This document shows positions 36,811 through 50,032 of a stretch of 64,000 nucleotides of DNA, piece after piece (the stretch's first letter is position 1; each line of letters starts with the position of its first letter). A model generated the notes under the pieces. It was not told the DNA's origin and ran no database searches. It saw only the letters and a program-made list of their open reading frames with translations. Where the stretch lies: assembly GCF_958295425.1 (NCBI RefSeq), contig NC_081151.1, positions 21,657,452 through 21,721,451 of the forward strand, written 5' to 3'. The DNA comes from Solea solea. Taxonomy: Eukaryota > Chordata > Actinopteri > Pleuronectiformes > Soleidae. The position numbers and the translations under genes are program-made.

Positions 36811-39744
36811 AAAGAACCTGCTTCTTTTGCTCCCCCTTACAGACTATTTACTTGTAGACAAATGGAAACCAGAAATCTCATCCCTTGCCTACAGTAAGTA
36901 AGTGTTGCTATAACTGTTAGCTGATAATAAAGGTAGGCCATGCACTCCCCCTTTATAACCGAGTCCGTCTTCAAAGATCAGAACAGAATATATAAAGCTA
37001 AATAAGGGGGAGTTGTTAAAGAGAATTCATTTAGGTCCAAATCATTTCCATTCAATAACCGTATCAAGACTGATGTTCTCAAATGCTCCTGCAGGACTAA
37101 TCAAGCAGCATTGACAGTGGGCGCCTCAAGCTGCGATGGGACTTATTCTGACTAAAAGGCCGGCGCCTTCGATTGCACAAAATGGTTGCTGCGGTTGGGG
37201 CTGTCTATTGCCATCTGGCAGCTCTGGCCCCTTCAAAGGAACTGTCAGGTCTCAAAGGAAGGCTTTGATTAAGACTCTGACAGAAATACACACACACACA
37301 CACACACACACACATCTATACAAACAGATGCACAGCAGAAAGAAAAAAAGCATGCACCTCAACATTTTCAAACATGCAAACAAGCACAGCGGCCGCCAAC
37401 AGGTGGGTGCTGGTTTGTTCCAGAAGCCTCCACCGGGCTCAGCAGGTGCTTGGCTGCTACCACACACTGACAGGAAGCTCAAACATAGTCAGAAACTTAT
37501 TTTTACCCAGTCTTACTTTACACATCAACACCTAAAACCTTACACACACGGAAATGTGACAGCCAAATGATGTTTAGTCAATCACTTTGGTTTTCACGTA
37601 ATCCTTCAACCTTCAACACCAAGCCTTCCTTGGCACAGCGTGAGTGAGGAAGATAGACTACCTGGTAAAATTCTAAAAATATGACACTATTATGACTGAC
37701 TGATGATGATGATGGCTCTATCCCTGATAAACACAGCTTCACAGATGTGCAAAAAAACAACAACAACCATTCCCTCAGCCTAGCTTTGCCGTTCCATATG
37801 TGTGGTAAAAAAAAAAAAAAAAATTGGGTGAAAAATGACGTGTGTGGAGCATTTTATCCTTCTCTAAGCGATTCAGGAGTTTCATCGGGATGACGGAGGA
37901 TCCAAACTTATTCCTGTGTCGACCATTTTTAACCTACCTCTTTTGGAGCGAGCGTAAAAAAAAACCTACTGAAAAAAGTGAGATATTTCCATCTCATGCA
38001 TTGGTCTTATTTGTGTGCACGTCGCCACTGAAATTAATAGATTTGTGCGCACATACGTCAAGGGAGGGCAGTGCCATCAACAAACATGGCAACCGTGGAA
38101 GAGGTTATTTAACGGTGCTCAAGCCGAAATAGACAGGAACGCAAGCAGATTTGGGCGGCGGCGTAATGTAAGAACACCGAGTTCAAGATGTAAATTTAAG
38201 AGGGATTGATCATGAGCAGCATTTCCGTATAGCTCTTCCAGTTAACGCCCGTATAGACTCTTCTTATTGTGATAGATTGGACTGTTGACTCTATACTGCC
38301 CCCCACAATTTCCAGTGGTATTGCTCCATTTACTTTGGCGTCATAAGCTTTGGTTAAGGATTTTTTGGAGGACATACTGAGAGCCAGGTGCCAATGAAAA
38401 GCCAGTGCTGGCAACTATTCCCCAAACTTCCCAAAAGAGTCCCAAAGTTTTCACTACAATAGAGGACGACTTATCCGAAGTATATCACGTACAAGAAACA
38501 AATACATTTCTGGGAAAAGAGCACCCCGGAGTTTAGGGTTAGGCATAGAGAAGAAGTGAGTATGCGAGTATGTCACTTCCGGCACCACAACCCTCTCCCG
38601 TCTTTGCATTTCTGGTACGTTTCATCATCTAAGATCTTTTAAGGCTACAAACTCCACCTTAAGTTCCTGAGGCATCCATCATGGGAGGCATTCATTTTAT
38701 TCATGTCACCTTTTACTGTGCGCCAACATTCTGAACCAGAAAGATACACACACACACACACACCTTGAAGCTCAAAGAAACAGACAACTTCCAAAGAGTT
38801 GCTTTCAAGTCCAGTTTTTAGAGTTTTTCTGAGGATTAAGTGCTCACAATGGTGTCCACATTTAAGGGGTTAAAGCTAACACCGTTATCCAGAAAGAGAG
38901 AGTCGGAATATTGACCGTGACTATACAAGAAGCTTTAACCCCTAAGGCAATATGATAAGCAGCCAGCAGTAAGAAGTACAAGGCTCATGGCTAATGTCGT
39001 AAATTCCTGTGAACCTACGACGCCAACATAAAATGAAAAACAACCACCACTTCCCACTGCAGTGCAGCCTAAACTGAGGTGAATGTGGGCATAATTAATG
39101 CAACTGTGTCACTGTACGGGTGATGCAAGCGCAGAGTAACATGCCGGGATCTGGGGTTGAGTGTAGGAACGAAAGCTGAAGGGAGAAACTGCTGAAAAGA
39201 GTGCACCGCAGTCCCGGTGTCAAGGAAGCAGGCGGCCGTAACGAGTAAGAGTTGACCTCGCGGAAAAACATGATTAGGTTTGTGTTCGCCTGAAATGATG
39301 TGTCACACTGTGTTAACACGGCGAATGTATATGTGTTACGTGTGAAGGCAGATCTGCAAGTGTGTTTATTTCTGCATGACGGTAATTATAGTTTTTTCTC
39401 TCCAAACCACTTTCCTGATATTGTCTTCTTTGTGTTTGTGCGGCTTCTACTTACAGCACTTGGTTACAAAAACTGGGTTAAGATAATGAGCTTGTACAAA
39501 AACAGAAAATGTTTGTTTATACACAATTTGTTGTATTCAAACCACTTTAATGTTGGATTTTTGGTGGTTTTCTATGTCTTTGGAGCCAGGAAAAAAGACC
39601 CAGTAGCATTGAGTGCCCACAGATATACATATCTAAAGCCCTTACTACCTACACATTTACATTTCCAAAGCCACCACTACCGCTTTCCTGCCCCTATCAC
39701 TGCTTTCACACCATCGTAATCACACCCCAAACCTCCTCCAGACA

Positions 39745-40155
39745 GGCACTATTGAAAGACAAAAAATAACCTTTAGCTTTGATTACGGCACTCATCCGCT
39801 GTGGCATTGTTTCGATAAGCTTCTGCAAAGTCACAAGATTTATTTCCGTCTAGTGTTGCACCAATTTTTCACAAAGATCTTGTATTGATGATGGCAGAGT
39901 CGGACATCCCAAAGATTCTCGGTGGGGTTAAGGTCTGGACTCTGGTTCAGGGAGCATGAGACATTTTCACCACACTCTTTCCCAATTTGAGCTGGATGAA
40001 TCCTGGCATTGTCATCTTGGAATATGCCCGTGCCATCAGGGAAGAAAAAAAATCTGTCGATTGAATAATCTGGTCATTCAGTATATTCAGGTAGTCAGCT
40101 GACCTCATTCTTCGGGCACATAATGTTGCTGAACCTAGATCTGACCAACTGCCAA
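39745..40155 (-). pseudogene. Tc1-like transposase relic (C-terminal part)
   Basis: On the minus strand, short in-frame stretches read DGTGIFQDDNAR and QSPDLNPTENLWDV, followed by a C-terminal AVIKAKG-like stretch. These correspond to the catalytic DDE region of Tc1-family transposases (the DDNA and PDLNP motifs). Stops and frameshifts break it, the N-terminal DNA-binding half is missing and no terminal inverted repeats were identified. It is a dead fragment inside an attractin intron. Confidence 0.8.
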
Positions 40156-42860
40156 GACTACCAACAATAAACGGCTACTGTAAAAAGTACATCCATTGTC
40201 CCATTCAAATCTCCCGCACACAATCTCATTGGCTGAATCACCCTCCCCAAAGAAACACACTCCCTCTACACAAGCCCCTATGGCCCACTGGTCAAATCTG
40301 ATCCCTCACAGCCACAGAGACTCCCGGGTAGCTGAAACCACTATGTAAATTCCGACCCTAAAATCAGAGCTTTTACTCCAGAATACAGGAACCTTTTCCA
40401 TTTCTTGGTTTTCTTGCGAGTAGAACTTTCCAGGTACTATTGTTGTGAGGACCGAATAAAAGGATCCTCTGCCAACCAGCTTCCAGAGTCTTTTGCCAGA
40501 ATCTGGATCTAGTTTTCTTGAAGAAGTTCCTAGCATGAGTAAACATGATGTCAATTTTGTAAATTATGTTCTCTTTAGAAGAAAATAAAATGTGGACGTG
40601 AACACCAGTGTGATTGACAGCTGGTATCGTCCAGTAGGCATTTGCAAAACACCAACGTGGTGTCGGCCAAATTGGGGATTTTCAAGGCTCCAAAACTGGA
40701 GATCACATTTTTATCTGTGATGTCAGGACTGGTTGCCTCTTGGAAAATTATGACTTTATGTCTGTCAAAAATCTGTCTTTGACATTTTCAATGTACTGAC
40801 GTGTGTGAGCGTTGGTCGTACAGTATATACGAGCAGGATCATTCGACACGGGTATGTAATGATCGATCATGTCTTGAATGAACCCTTTCACAGCAGACGT
40901 TTTCCATATGAAAAAGTAGAATAGACCGGTTTCAACAATGACATTAATTATGGTGTCAGTCAAGGTTTAAGAGAGAGTGTAAGTGTAAGAGGAGCTTTCA
41001 CTTTAACCTATAAAAGCTGTGTTTTTTTTGTCACAATTATCTGTATTTCAATACTGAAAACATAGTTTCTGGTTGTATTTCAGCAAAAAGTTTGGGTGAT
41101 TATTTCACATGGTCATTAAAGTTCTGCTAAAACCAAACCTTACCTTGGACTGTATATCAAGTAAAGTGAAATTCTGACAGTAGTGAACAAGCTCTGAAAA
41201 TTATTACATCCAAACATAATATTTCACAGAGAGCTGACTGATTTTCTGACTGTGTGAGTGTGTGTGTGTGTGTGTTAGAGGCCAAACATTACTGCTGAGT
41301 ATTTCTGAGGTCGTCACTTCCCTAATTCAACCTGACATCCGCGATAGCAGGTGCTCACTTTATAACTAATGTATCTGCTTTCCCTCACAGCCTCCACTTT
41401 CTTTCCTCAAGTCAGGAATCAATTCACGTCTCTGTGGGCTCACAGATTGATCTTCCTGTATATCTGTAATATTTTATTGATTCATGGTTATGTATTCTGC
41501 AGTGGGGAATAAACGTACACAGCGTTTACTGTGACACTGATGGCAATTTGGGTTGTAAATCATGTTTGTCTGGCAACAGACTCCATGAGGTCAAGTGAAA
41601 TTTGGAGCCGTGTCCACCACAATGAAGGACAAAGGCATGAAGATTATTATATTATTAGCCCTGTGACCCCACAGACACAGTTTTAGCACAGGATTTAAGT
41701 GCAGCCAAGTCAGGGAAAAGAAATATTATAAACCATCACGGAAAAAGGCACTTATGTATGTTTGGCCACCTGCTGTCTGACAAGACAAGAACGCCATCAC
41801 AGCCACTTGGTGTGAATAATTTTTAAATTCAGTCTTTCAGATAATCTCATAGCATGAAAAAGGCAACACTATGTCATCCAAAAGATTGGAAAAAGAGACT
41901 GTAATGAATGTGTTTGTGATTCTGGATGATAGAATTCACTCAAAGGGGACCCACTTATTGGTAACCGAATATTTTCCAGGACATGTTAAAGTAAATGAAT
42001 CATGACTTCCTTTTTAGCTGTGACATTTAAAATAAATACACACAAATCCAGACTAAAAGGCAACTCAGAATTCAATTGCCAACATCTCCCAACTCCCTTA
42101 TGTGTTTGCTTAAGGTACATCCAGGCTTTTCAAGTCAAAAAAGTTGATAACAATCAACTTCTCTGCATTTATATATTTGGGAATTGGTTTAAAATATAGT
42201 ATTTCCAGGTTGGCTGAAAATATGGGTATTTTAGGAAACCATGTTGTCATCAAAAAGCTTTTTTCCCATTGTTTTTGAGAAATTATTGGACCAAACAGTT
42301 TTCTGTGGCCCTCAATCCTCTTAACAAAAGGTCCAGTACTAATTTTGTTTAAAAGGTCAGTCAGTAGTGGGGAACCGCTGGACCGTCGTGGTTGAGAGAC
42401 GCCCGAGTGGGAGCAGGTGAAGGGGGAAGGTGTTAAGAGGCACCAAGAGGTCAGAGTCGTGGCGGCACACTCTGAGGCGAGGCAACCGCCACGAAAGGCA
42501 CTCGAGTTTGTTCAGCGAGTGTGAAAAACACAAACCTTAAGTTCATATTAAACACAACATTAGCCTGCGTTCCTCTCAGACGCTGCCCTGCACACACACC
42601 CACCCACAGGAACAAACACCTTTCCAGCCACTCATCTAAATGTTGGTCCAAACTCTTCAGGAAAATGTGACTGAACAAAAAAAAAACAAAAAAACACTCC
42701 ATAAAACATGACAAACTCAAAATTCTAAACTGCTTTTCACAAGTGGGGATTAGGAAGTTTGTCTTTGCCAAGCTGCTCGTCAAAACATTCCGTCAGCCTC
42801 AGTTAGTCAAACGCTGAGGCTGCTGGGAGATTTCTTTTTCGATTTTCCCTGGACCAAGTA

Positions 42861-43055
42861 AATCCACCCATCCATCTTCTACCAATTCTCCACATAAGGG
42901 TTGCAGGGGGGGAAGTGGTGCCAATCTCAGCTGACATAGGGCGATAGGCGGGGTCACAAACTGGACAGATCGCCAGTCCATCACAGGACCGCATACGTAG
43001 ACAAACCACCATTCACTCTTACTCTCACACCTACAGTCAATTTAGATAATCCCCA
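42861..43055 (+). mobile_element. SINE-like repeat fragment
   Basis: The segment has 'cccatccatcttctaccaat', 'aatctcagctgacatagggc', 'gatcgccagtccatcacagg' and 'cacctacagtcaatttaga', the other portion of the repeat seen at 29.4 kb. Shorter pieces lie at 4870-5003, 18705-18745, 19020-19090 and 52635-52690. Confidence 0.6.
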
Positions 43056-43228
43056 TATTTTACTTTGGTTTTACATCACTGTATCTTAAAAACTACACGG
43101 CATCACAGTATTTTTCCTCGATCCACTGATAGAAACATATAAAATATGACTTTTCCTATCATTCAATTAATCAGTCAATTCATACATATCAATACTAATA
43201 TTTTGATGCTATATCTATTTGATGTCAG

Positions 43229-43373
43229 TAGGGCTGCAACTAACAATTCACACTCACATTTAGGAAGCTGAAAAATCTGAACGCCCATTTTAATTAGTGA
43301 AAAAAAACACAAATAATCAAAACAGTTGTCGATTAATTTACGAATACATTTATCGAATAATCGTCACAGCCCT
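43229..43373 (+). mobile_element. internally deleted hAT-type element
   Basis: It starts TAGGGCTGCAAC and ends CACAGCCCT. The exact 8-bp duplication GATGTCAG lies at 43221-43228 and 43374-43381. At 145 bp it is a deletion derivative. It lies about 330 bp downstream of the membrane exon in the transcript. Confidence 0.88.
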
Positions 43374-43706
43374 GATGTCAGTCTACCTGCAAAAGGCACT
43401 TTTAAAATGCCTTTACTTAATTGCTACTTAACTTAAGTGCTGGACACTTGAGGTTGTGTATCACTCTATATGCAGATGAATTTCCAGATTTTTTTTTTTT
43501 TAACCTTATTGTAAATGGATGAAGTTTGCAATTTGAGAAAAACCTGAGCTACACTGACCAGCAACATCGAGCCTTAACAACAACTCTGCTGTGAACAAAA
43601 TAAATATAACCAGAAGTATGTTTGCATGGTTTTTTTTTTAATTCACCTGCCTGCGAGGAGGAAAAGACCAATATTTGATCAGAGCTCTTTCCGTCTCCAA
43701 ACTTAC

Positions 43707-43785
43707 CTCTCGTCGCCGTGACGCCCAACAGCTCTGTTTGATCTTCCACACCACGGCGGCCACGAGGAGTAGGGACAGGAAGCAA
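43707..43785 (-). CDS. atrn: attractin, transmembrane/juxtamembrane exon
   Basis: The exon is 79 bases: one base completing a codon from the upstream exon, then 26 codons. It encodes the inner part of the membrane span (CFLSLLLVAAVVW), then a basic Cys/Trp-containing juxtamembrane stretch KIKQSCWASRRRE. The acceptor is a pyrimidine-rich tract ending CACAG; the donor is GTAAGT (43701-43706) directly after GAG. The positive-inside charge pattern fits a type I membrane protein with a cytoplasmic C-terminus. With the three downstream exons it gives 128 tail residues after the hydrophobic span, close to the length I recall for mammalian attractin. The first half of the membrane span and the whole ectodomain must lie upstream, beyond position 64000. 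I looked for the preceding exon, expected to contain a DLVQFFVTFF-like stretch, in 43786-64000 and did not find it. Confidence 0.93.
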
Positions 43786-46700
43786 CTGTGTGGACAGACA
43801 GGAAACAAAAGAGATAAGTCAAACAGAGCAATCAAGCAAGAGGACAACCGGGATGCTTTCACCTGATCATCTGAGAATCAACTCCAGTTTACAGGGTAAC
43901 TAAACCCCTTTAGCCCAATGCCAGAAACAGAAATCGGAATATTTGCTGATTATATGCTTTTATACTCCACACTGTATACTTTAAGTAGATTTTTCATTTA
44001 TACTTTGCTTCCTTTATATTGAATCGAGTAAGCAGTATGACTGAATTGGTTTTATTATTCTACGTACTGCTTCCTGTTTTGGGATTTTTAATCTCAATGA
44101 GTTTTATTCCTGCTTAAATAAAGCTTAACTAAATAAAACAGATACCAATATACACTGGTTTGCCAAAAAAGTGGCTTAGTGTTTAGTGACGCTTTGAAAC
44201 ATGATTGTCGGCTTGTGAGAGGTTAAAAATCTCCGACTTTGCTGAGCTTCGCACGTTCCACGAGCTTTCAGAGACGGTTTACGAGGTCGTAAATTCAACA
44301 CCGTGACTTGCATGTGCTTCAATTTGCCGCCAGATGAACAAAGCACATCCCCTAACCCTGCAGGAAGTAGGCAGGGCAACATTTAACACCAGAAGGCCAT
44401 GGCATATTTCGCACGGCAAGTTTACGCACAAACGCAAGTTTGGAAAAAGCATCTACGACACATATGTAGCTGGAAAAAAACAAAAAGGAGAGAGTGTGGC
44501 AAAATGGTCAGGGAACAATTTGGCTCGAGTCGGCCGAGTTCCTGCGGCGCGGATGGCGTGGTGCGATGCAAACAACACCAGTAAGTCTGGAAGACGCTGT
44601 GAACTTTTTGGCTGCTACTACAGAAGTGGTTAAAATTCAACATTGACAGTAAATAGCGAGTCACAACAGCCTGCCACTTCTAAAAAAGATGGCTCCGCTG
44701 GATGTTAGAAACACAAAAATCAGCTGCCCGATTCTTCTTAGCGTGAGTTAAATGTAATCAGTTTATTTGGCTCTGGGTGCAGCTGATTCTTTTCGGACCA
44801 CTTTCCACTGAATTTTGACGACAAGCCGTCGTTGCCGTTTGTCGTCTCGAGTTATCCTTTCTTCCTCCTGCTGGATACAATTTTTGTAGCACTGTGGGGT
44901 CCGCCTGTTTTTTAGTGTGTTTTCCCTGCTCCTTTTTTCAGTGTTTTCCACATTTGAGCAAATAAAATAGACCAAGATATCAAACCTCAAATGTTCTTTG
45001 CGCTCGATGCAGAATTGCCTCGAGGGGGTGACATGTCTTGGAGAGGTTGTTTGTTAGCGTCTCACACACATTGTGTGTGTGTGTGTGTGTGTGTTTGTGG
45101 CTCACTGCACTTCCCCTTGCTGCTTTCACACTTTGGAAGTTGTATAGAAGATAGACGGGGGGAAAAAAAATAAAAAATAAAAAATAAAGACAGTGTGTGA
45201 TTCTGTGAGTGTGTGTGCATACAAATACATAAGCATCAACATATCCTTCCATCTCAGCTCCATTCCCCTGACTGTCATCGCCTGCTGCTGATTTCCCGCC
45301 AGCCTTCCTGTAGCTGCCTGGCCCTGGCTCCCTATATTTCGGCTAACATCAGTGTTGGCAAGTGGTAAAGAGGTTTAAAAAAAAAAAAAAAGTCTCAGGA
45401 CCAATGATCCATACATCAATTAAACAAAAACCCCATCAACTGTAAAGAAAGAGAAATGTGCACATGTAGGTTTTATGACATGTCGTTCACATCGGTTCTG
45501 ATGAGTGAACACAAAATTTGGCTCAAAAATGAAAAACAGCTGAATCATAGTAAAACTCCCTTTAATGGTGACCTAAATCTCAATAGCTGGGCATCATGTA
45601 GCCACAAACACAATTATAATAATATCATGTAACATGTGATATCATTTTAAACACATGTTATTTTTCACATAAGTTAACCTTATGTGAAGAATAAGAACTC
45701 AATGCAAAAGGCGTACAGTACACCTGGAGTTGGTGTCAGACCATTTAAGAGATTTATATCGAGACGAGGCCTCTGTTAAGTTGTCCAATCAGATAATGTG
45801 TGCACTTTCAAGTGAGCTGATTAAGATCCAGATCTCAGGACGACCCTCGAATAGTGAACTGATGAGTATGGAAGTACATCGCAGCATGGTAGCGAGGATT
45901 CTGGGAAAGACTGGTCCGGTCAGTGACGGGCAGAGCCTCGCTGAGCTTCGAAGAACTGACATCTCTACTAGCAAAGGCAGAAGCTACAATAAATCCCCGA
46001 CCACCCACCTCTGTTTATAACGACATTGAGGAGCCTTGACCTTTGACATCAGACCCACTTTCTGGTAGTTAAACGACTTTCCTCTTTGTCACATAAACCC
46101 TTAAATGCTGCAAACCAAACATTCAGCTGCAGCCGAAGAGACGACCCGAAGACGGAAGTATCGCAAGAATGACTTTTGTACACACGCCGGAAAACAAGAA
46201 TACTTGCTGGAGCTCAAGTCCCCGAAACCACAACCCATTAAATGAAGGTGATCTATGAGGAGTTGCGAGATCCTGTCTGATGTGCGGGTCAACTCCTACA
46301 TCCTTGAGAGATTTGGAAATGCAAGAATAGTCTTCAATGGAGGGAGGATGTTGTATATTTAGCTCATAGCAAATGAATGGTGATGTTTACGAGATTAAAG
46401 ACATTCAAGCTGCTATGGAATTGAAAAGGAGAAATGTTTAAGCGTAAAAGGGAAAATAAGTGCTCAATTCAATTCTGTATTGATCGTTATTCATTCAGAA
46501 ATTTGGAGTAAGATAAGGTAGCCCAATGGAAGGCTGCCACAGATCTTTGGTAACACAAATGCCTGCGTAAAAGCATCACATTTAACAGCTTTGTGCAAAC
46601 AGGGTGCAGAAAGTCTGCAGTCCTACTGTTTTTTTTAAGTGATTAAATTCATACTTAATGCAACCCTTGCTAAAGTAGTGCTTTGATTCACTCGGCCCTT

Positions 46701-47487
46701 TCACGACACAGTGTGTAGTTACATTACCTGATTCGACTGGCGGGCGAGATGCTAAGTGTGTGATACATTTCTGTCAACAATTAACCACCATTTGCTTTAA
46801 TTCTCCTACAGTGTTTCAGGTGCAGCTGACGAAAGTGCTTGTTCTCTTTCAGAGGTTGGACGTCTGGTTAGAAACTGCACATTGGCGCAGAATCCCAGCG
46901 AGAATCCTCGCAAAGATATTATTACTCCAAAACTTTTACCCCTTTTTCAATTTAAACGCCTCAGCCTAACTTAATAATGGCCCGCGATACGTTTTGATCG
47001 TCGTTCATTGCTCCCACACCAATCCTGCGTGACTTCATAAAGTGCCATCCATTTAAAAAGAAAGGAAAAATCCCTTATCTCTTCAGGCTGAAGAGGACTC
47101 TTAAGAGAGCCATCCGTCCAGCCGTCTTATTGATCTGGCTTCCCGCTTACTGCTTAAAGAGCGACACGGCGCTGATGAACGACCCACGTGAAAAGATATC
47201 AGCGTCTCCCCGCTCGACGGGTTAGGGGAGGAAAAACAAAAGAGGGAGACAGAAGAGGGGCCAAAGAAGGAGACAATAAATGTCTTTCACAAAGCCGGTT
47301 AAAATGTGCATTCTTTTACGACCTTATTTCACCTCACAGTTCTGTACAGAACGGCGTGAAAACAGAATGAGAGGGACCGTTGTGATTTTATGGCAGAAAT
47401 GAGGCTGTGGTCACAGAGCGAGATCGATATCTGTGTAAGAGGAGGAACAGAGGTGAAAGATCAATGCTGTCATGTGACACATCACAC

Positions 47488-47640
47488 TAGAGCTGGGACC
47501 ACTGATCAATTATGAATCGATTGCTAAATTAATCATTGACTTTTTTGATAACCAATTAGTTGGGTTTCTCAGCCACTTAGGTGTTTTATGAACATTTTAT
47601 GAACCAAACAACTAATTGATTCATCGTGAAAATACTTACA
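47488..47640 (+). mobile_element. hAT-type element relic (short)
   Basis: It begins TAGAGCTGGGAC, has a 'gaatcgattgctaaattaat' block and ends with 'ttgattcatcgtgaaaata'. There is no clean right end or target duplication. Confidence 0.65.
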
Positions 47641-47819
47641 GAACATAAAAATAAGCCTGACATCATATTTTGGATTACAGAACATGCTACAAGGGAGGGG
47701 CTGAAAAGTCCTGACCATAGGCTGACCATGATGCAAGTCTCCACTGAGGTCTACATACTATTCCATTGGTGTTGTCACACTTCGACGCTTTTGGTACAGG
47801 AGCTCTCATCCTGATCGTC

Positions 47820-48115
47820 AAAAAGGTCCTCAACATCAGACATTTCCATTGCCTGTTTTGCCTTTTTGTCTCTAACTCAAGGTGGTGGACCTCATCCTGG
47901 GTGAAGAAACGTTCAAAACAGGCCAAGTTCTCCTGCGACATGCCAAGTTTGTTGGGCAGAATGTTCTTGTTCTTCTTGCCTGGGAGATGCTATCTCATTA
48001 ACAGTCTTGAACGTTTGTCTTCCATCACCATGTGGTGAACACCATCAATGTTTTCTCGGGTGGTGGCTGTAGCAGGACGTGCAGAACCTCGGGTCTTCAA
48101 GCCTTCAAGGCTCTC
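47820..48115 (-). pseudogene. mariner-like transposase relic
   Basis: The minus strand encodes a stretch like RPATATTRENIDGVHHMV (second helix-turn-helix linker of mariner-type transposases) and, after a deletion and frame change, MSQENLACFERFFTQDE and HHLELETKRQNRQW. These resemble the TQDE...WVHHFEPETKRQ catalytic segment I recall for mariner transposases. The first catalytic Asp/Glu neighbourhood remains but the reading frame is broken, so it is non-functional. Confidence 0.7.
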
Positions 48116-48774
48116 CCTAGCCCTTTTGAATTTACCTGCCTAAACCTGGAGCATCATCCCCTAAAATAGCAACCATGTCAGCATGAATGTCCTTGTAGGG
48201 AGACACCGCTGTGTCAAATTTTGCCCATAAATATTCATATTTATACTCATTTTCTTAATTAGCAATCAAATGTGGGTTTATCTGGGAAGGAAACAAAGCT
48301 GTTAGTATCACGGAAGGTTGAAATTAATGCATGCGCGCTTGTTCCTTCTTCGTCAGCGTATGAACATCTCAGCCCACCCTCATATGTAGAGCCAAACCCG
48401 AGGTGAAAACATGTTTGGTTCAATACAAACAAACCGCGAGCAGCAGTTTCATAACAGATGTGGACAGTAATAGTGGAAGGCAGAGATGAAGACGCACAGG
48501 AAATTGGAGGGAACAGGCTTAAGTCGGAGCGACGGACGAGAGAGGAGAACAAACGGCTGATGGAGATCAGGAGGACTGAAGGAGCGGCGGACTCAAAGAC
48601 GAGGAGCGGAAGACGCAGATGGGAGCGGACAAAGCGGCGCGCTGCGTTTCATCACAACCTTCCACGTGGGAAGTCGGCCAAGTTAGTCAGGCTTCAGCTC
48701 TTCCCTCCCACGCTCTTCCTCCCCGCTACCACCACAGAGATCTCTCTCACACAGAGATTAAAAATCCACGAGCA

Positions 48775-48828
<54 letters not shown>
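48775..48828. repeat. (GCT)18 trinucleotide repeat
   Basis: Eighteen uninterrupted GCT units lie on the plus strand (CAG type in the attractin transcript) in the long upstream intron. Confidence 0.97.
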
Positions 48829-48829
<1 letters not shown>

Positions 48830-50032
48830 CACTGTAAACACCTGCAACAATCACACTTCACCTCCAGGCTGGATGATAATTCACTAACACGACTTCCAAC
48901 AATTGCTAGGAGTTCAATATACAATATGCAAACACAATAGGAGGAATAGCACGCTTCAAATGCTGCCGCTTTGAAAGTTTTAAAGCAGATCAGTGAACAG
49001 TTTCTCTTGTTTATTTACTGTATTTTTGTCATTTACTATTCCCTGCACTGAAACAAGCAGGTGGAAAACACGGTTTCATTCTTCTGTGTATGTGGACTGA
49101 CTCTGCGTTTGTCATTTTCTGCCCATGAAAAGGTTCAAGACCACAAATAAATGGTTGATTCACCTTTCACTCAGGAGCAAAAACAACTCTTTATCTTCCG
49201 GTATTTTTTGGTACTAATCAGAAGCTTTTGGGGATTTTTTTGTTCATGTCAACCGGCCCTAAATCAAGCATATTTCCAAGTGAAGTAACTTCTTTCATTC
49301 TAAAAAAAATAAGCCACTAAAACTTGTGTTTCCAATGGAGACTGAACTTATTGCCCGTTTGCATTCCACACATTTTGTTAAAGTTCTGGCTACTTAGTTC
49401 ACTGTGGAGATTCATGTAACTTCACGGAGCCTGTGGGGCAACAGCGGCCATCACTATCTACAAGGAGGAGATCCATCTCCATTTGAGCCCACCCTGTAAT
49501 TGAACACACTCGGCTATTTTTAAACCAGGAATAGGATGGCTAACAAGGCTGATCAAGAGTGCCCTGATGTAACATCCAAGTCGGGCTGCATTTATTTGAA
49601 AAACGCCTCAAGGCCAGTGGCTATATTGTGTTTTATAACAAGAACCGGGGACTTTGTTTTTTTAATTGTTCCCAATGAGGAGAGAGAGCAAAAGTGTATT
49701 TTTCAGAGGCCAGATTTGTGAAGCAGCTCTGAGCATCTCCAGTTGCCTTCGTAGATTTCTCTGGACCAAAAAAAACAATCACATGGTGCAAGACTAATCA
49801 CCATGGTAACCAGGATAATGGAGAAGCTTTAAAACCGTGTCTTTCCCTGAATATATACTGTATTTCTTTGTTTTAAATTACTTTGTCTCTGGATCTGAAA
49901 AGTGAGGCCAAAAGTGAGGTTCTCTTTAATATGGCCAACAGGGGGCAGCTCCACTGGTTTGTATGCAGAAAATGACCTGATTTTCCACTTGATTTATAAT
50001 GTTATAGACAAACCAAATATGGTCTCTTGTGC

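Larger units (their letters stand above)
16873..43706 (-). other. attractin intron (26.8 kb)
   Basis: This intron separates the membrane exon from the first full tail exon. It holds a 200-N assembly gap, LINE-like tails (31.1-31.4 kb, 36.6-36.8 kb), SINE-like copies (29.4 kb, 42.9 kb), hAT copies (32.8 kb, 43.2 kb), a TIR element (33.6-34.2 kb), a Tc1-like transposase relic (39.7-40.2 kb), (GT)25 at 21376-21425 and AT-rich palindromic DNA at 26 kb. No other gene is supported on either strand. Confidence 0.8.

Noticed and set aside
2706..43785. Assignment to attractin-like 1 (atrnl1) rather than attractin
   Set aside because: The ETDEEPPDLIGG, LEPCFGNKAAVL and RNRKQQP blocks match recalled attractin better, and the end is TCI rather than TCV. 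A phylogeny with both paralogues would settle it.
45730..46020. 96-codon plus-strand frame containing LIKIQIS, similar to an attractin ectodomain motif (PIKIQIAFS)
   Set aside because: It is on the wrong strand for this gene, the surrounding residues do not match and there are no suitable splice sites. The resemblance is chance.
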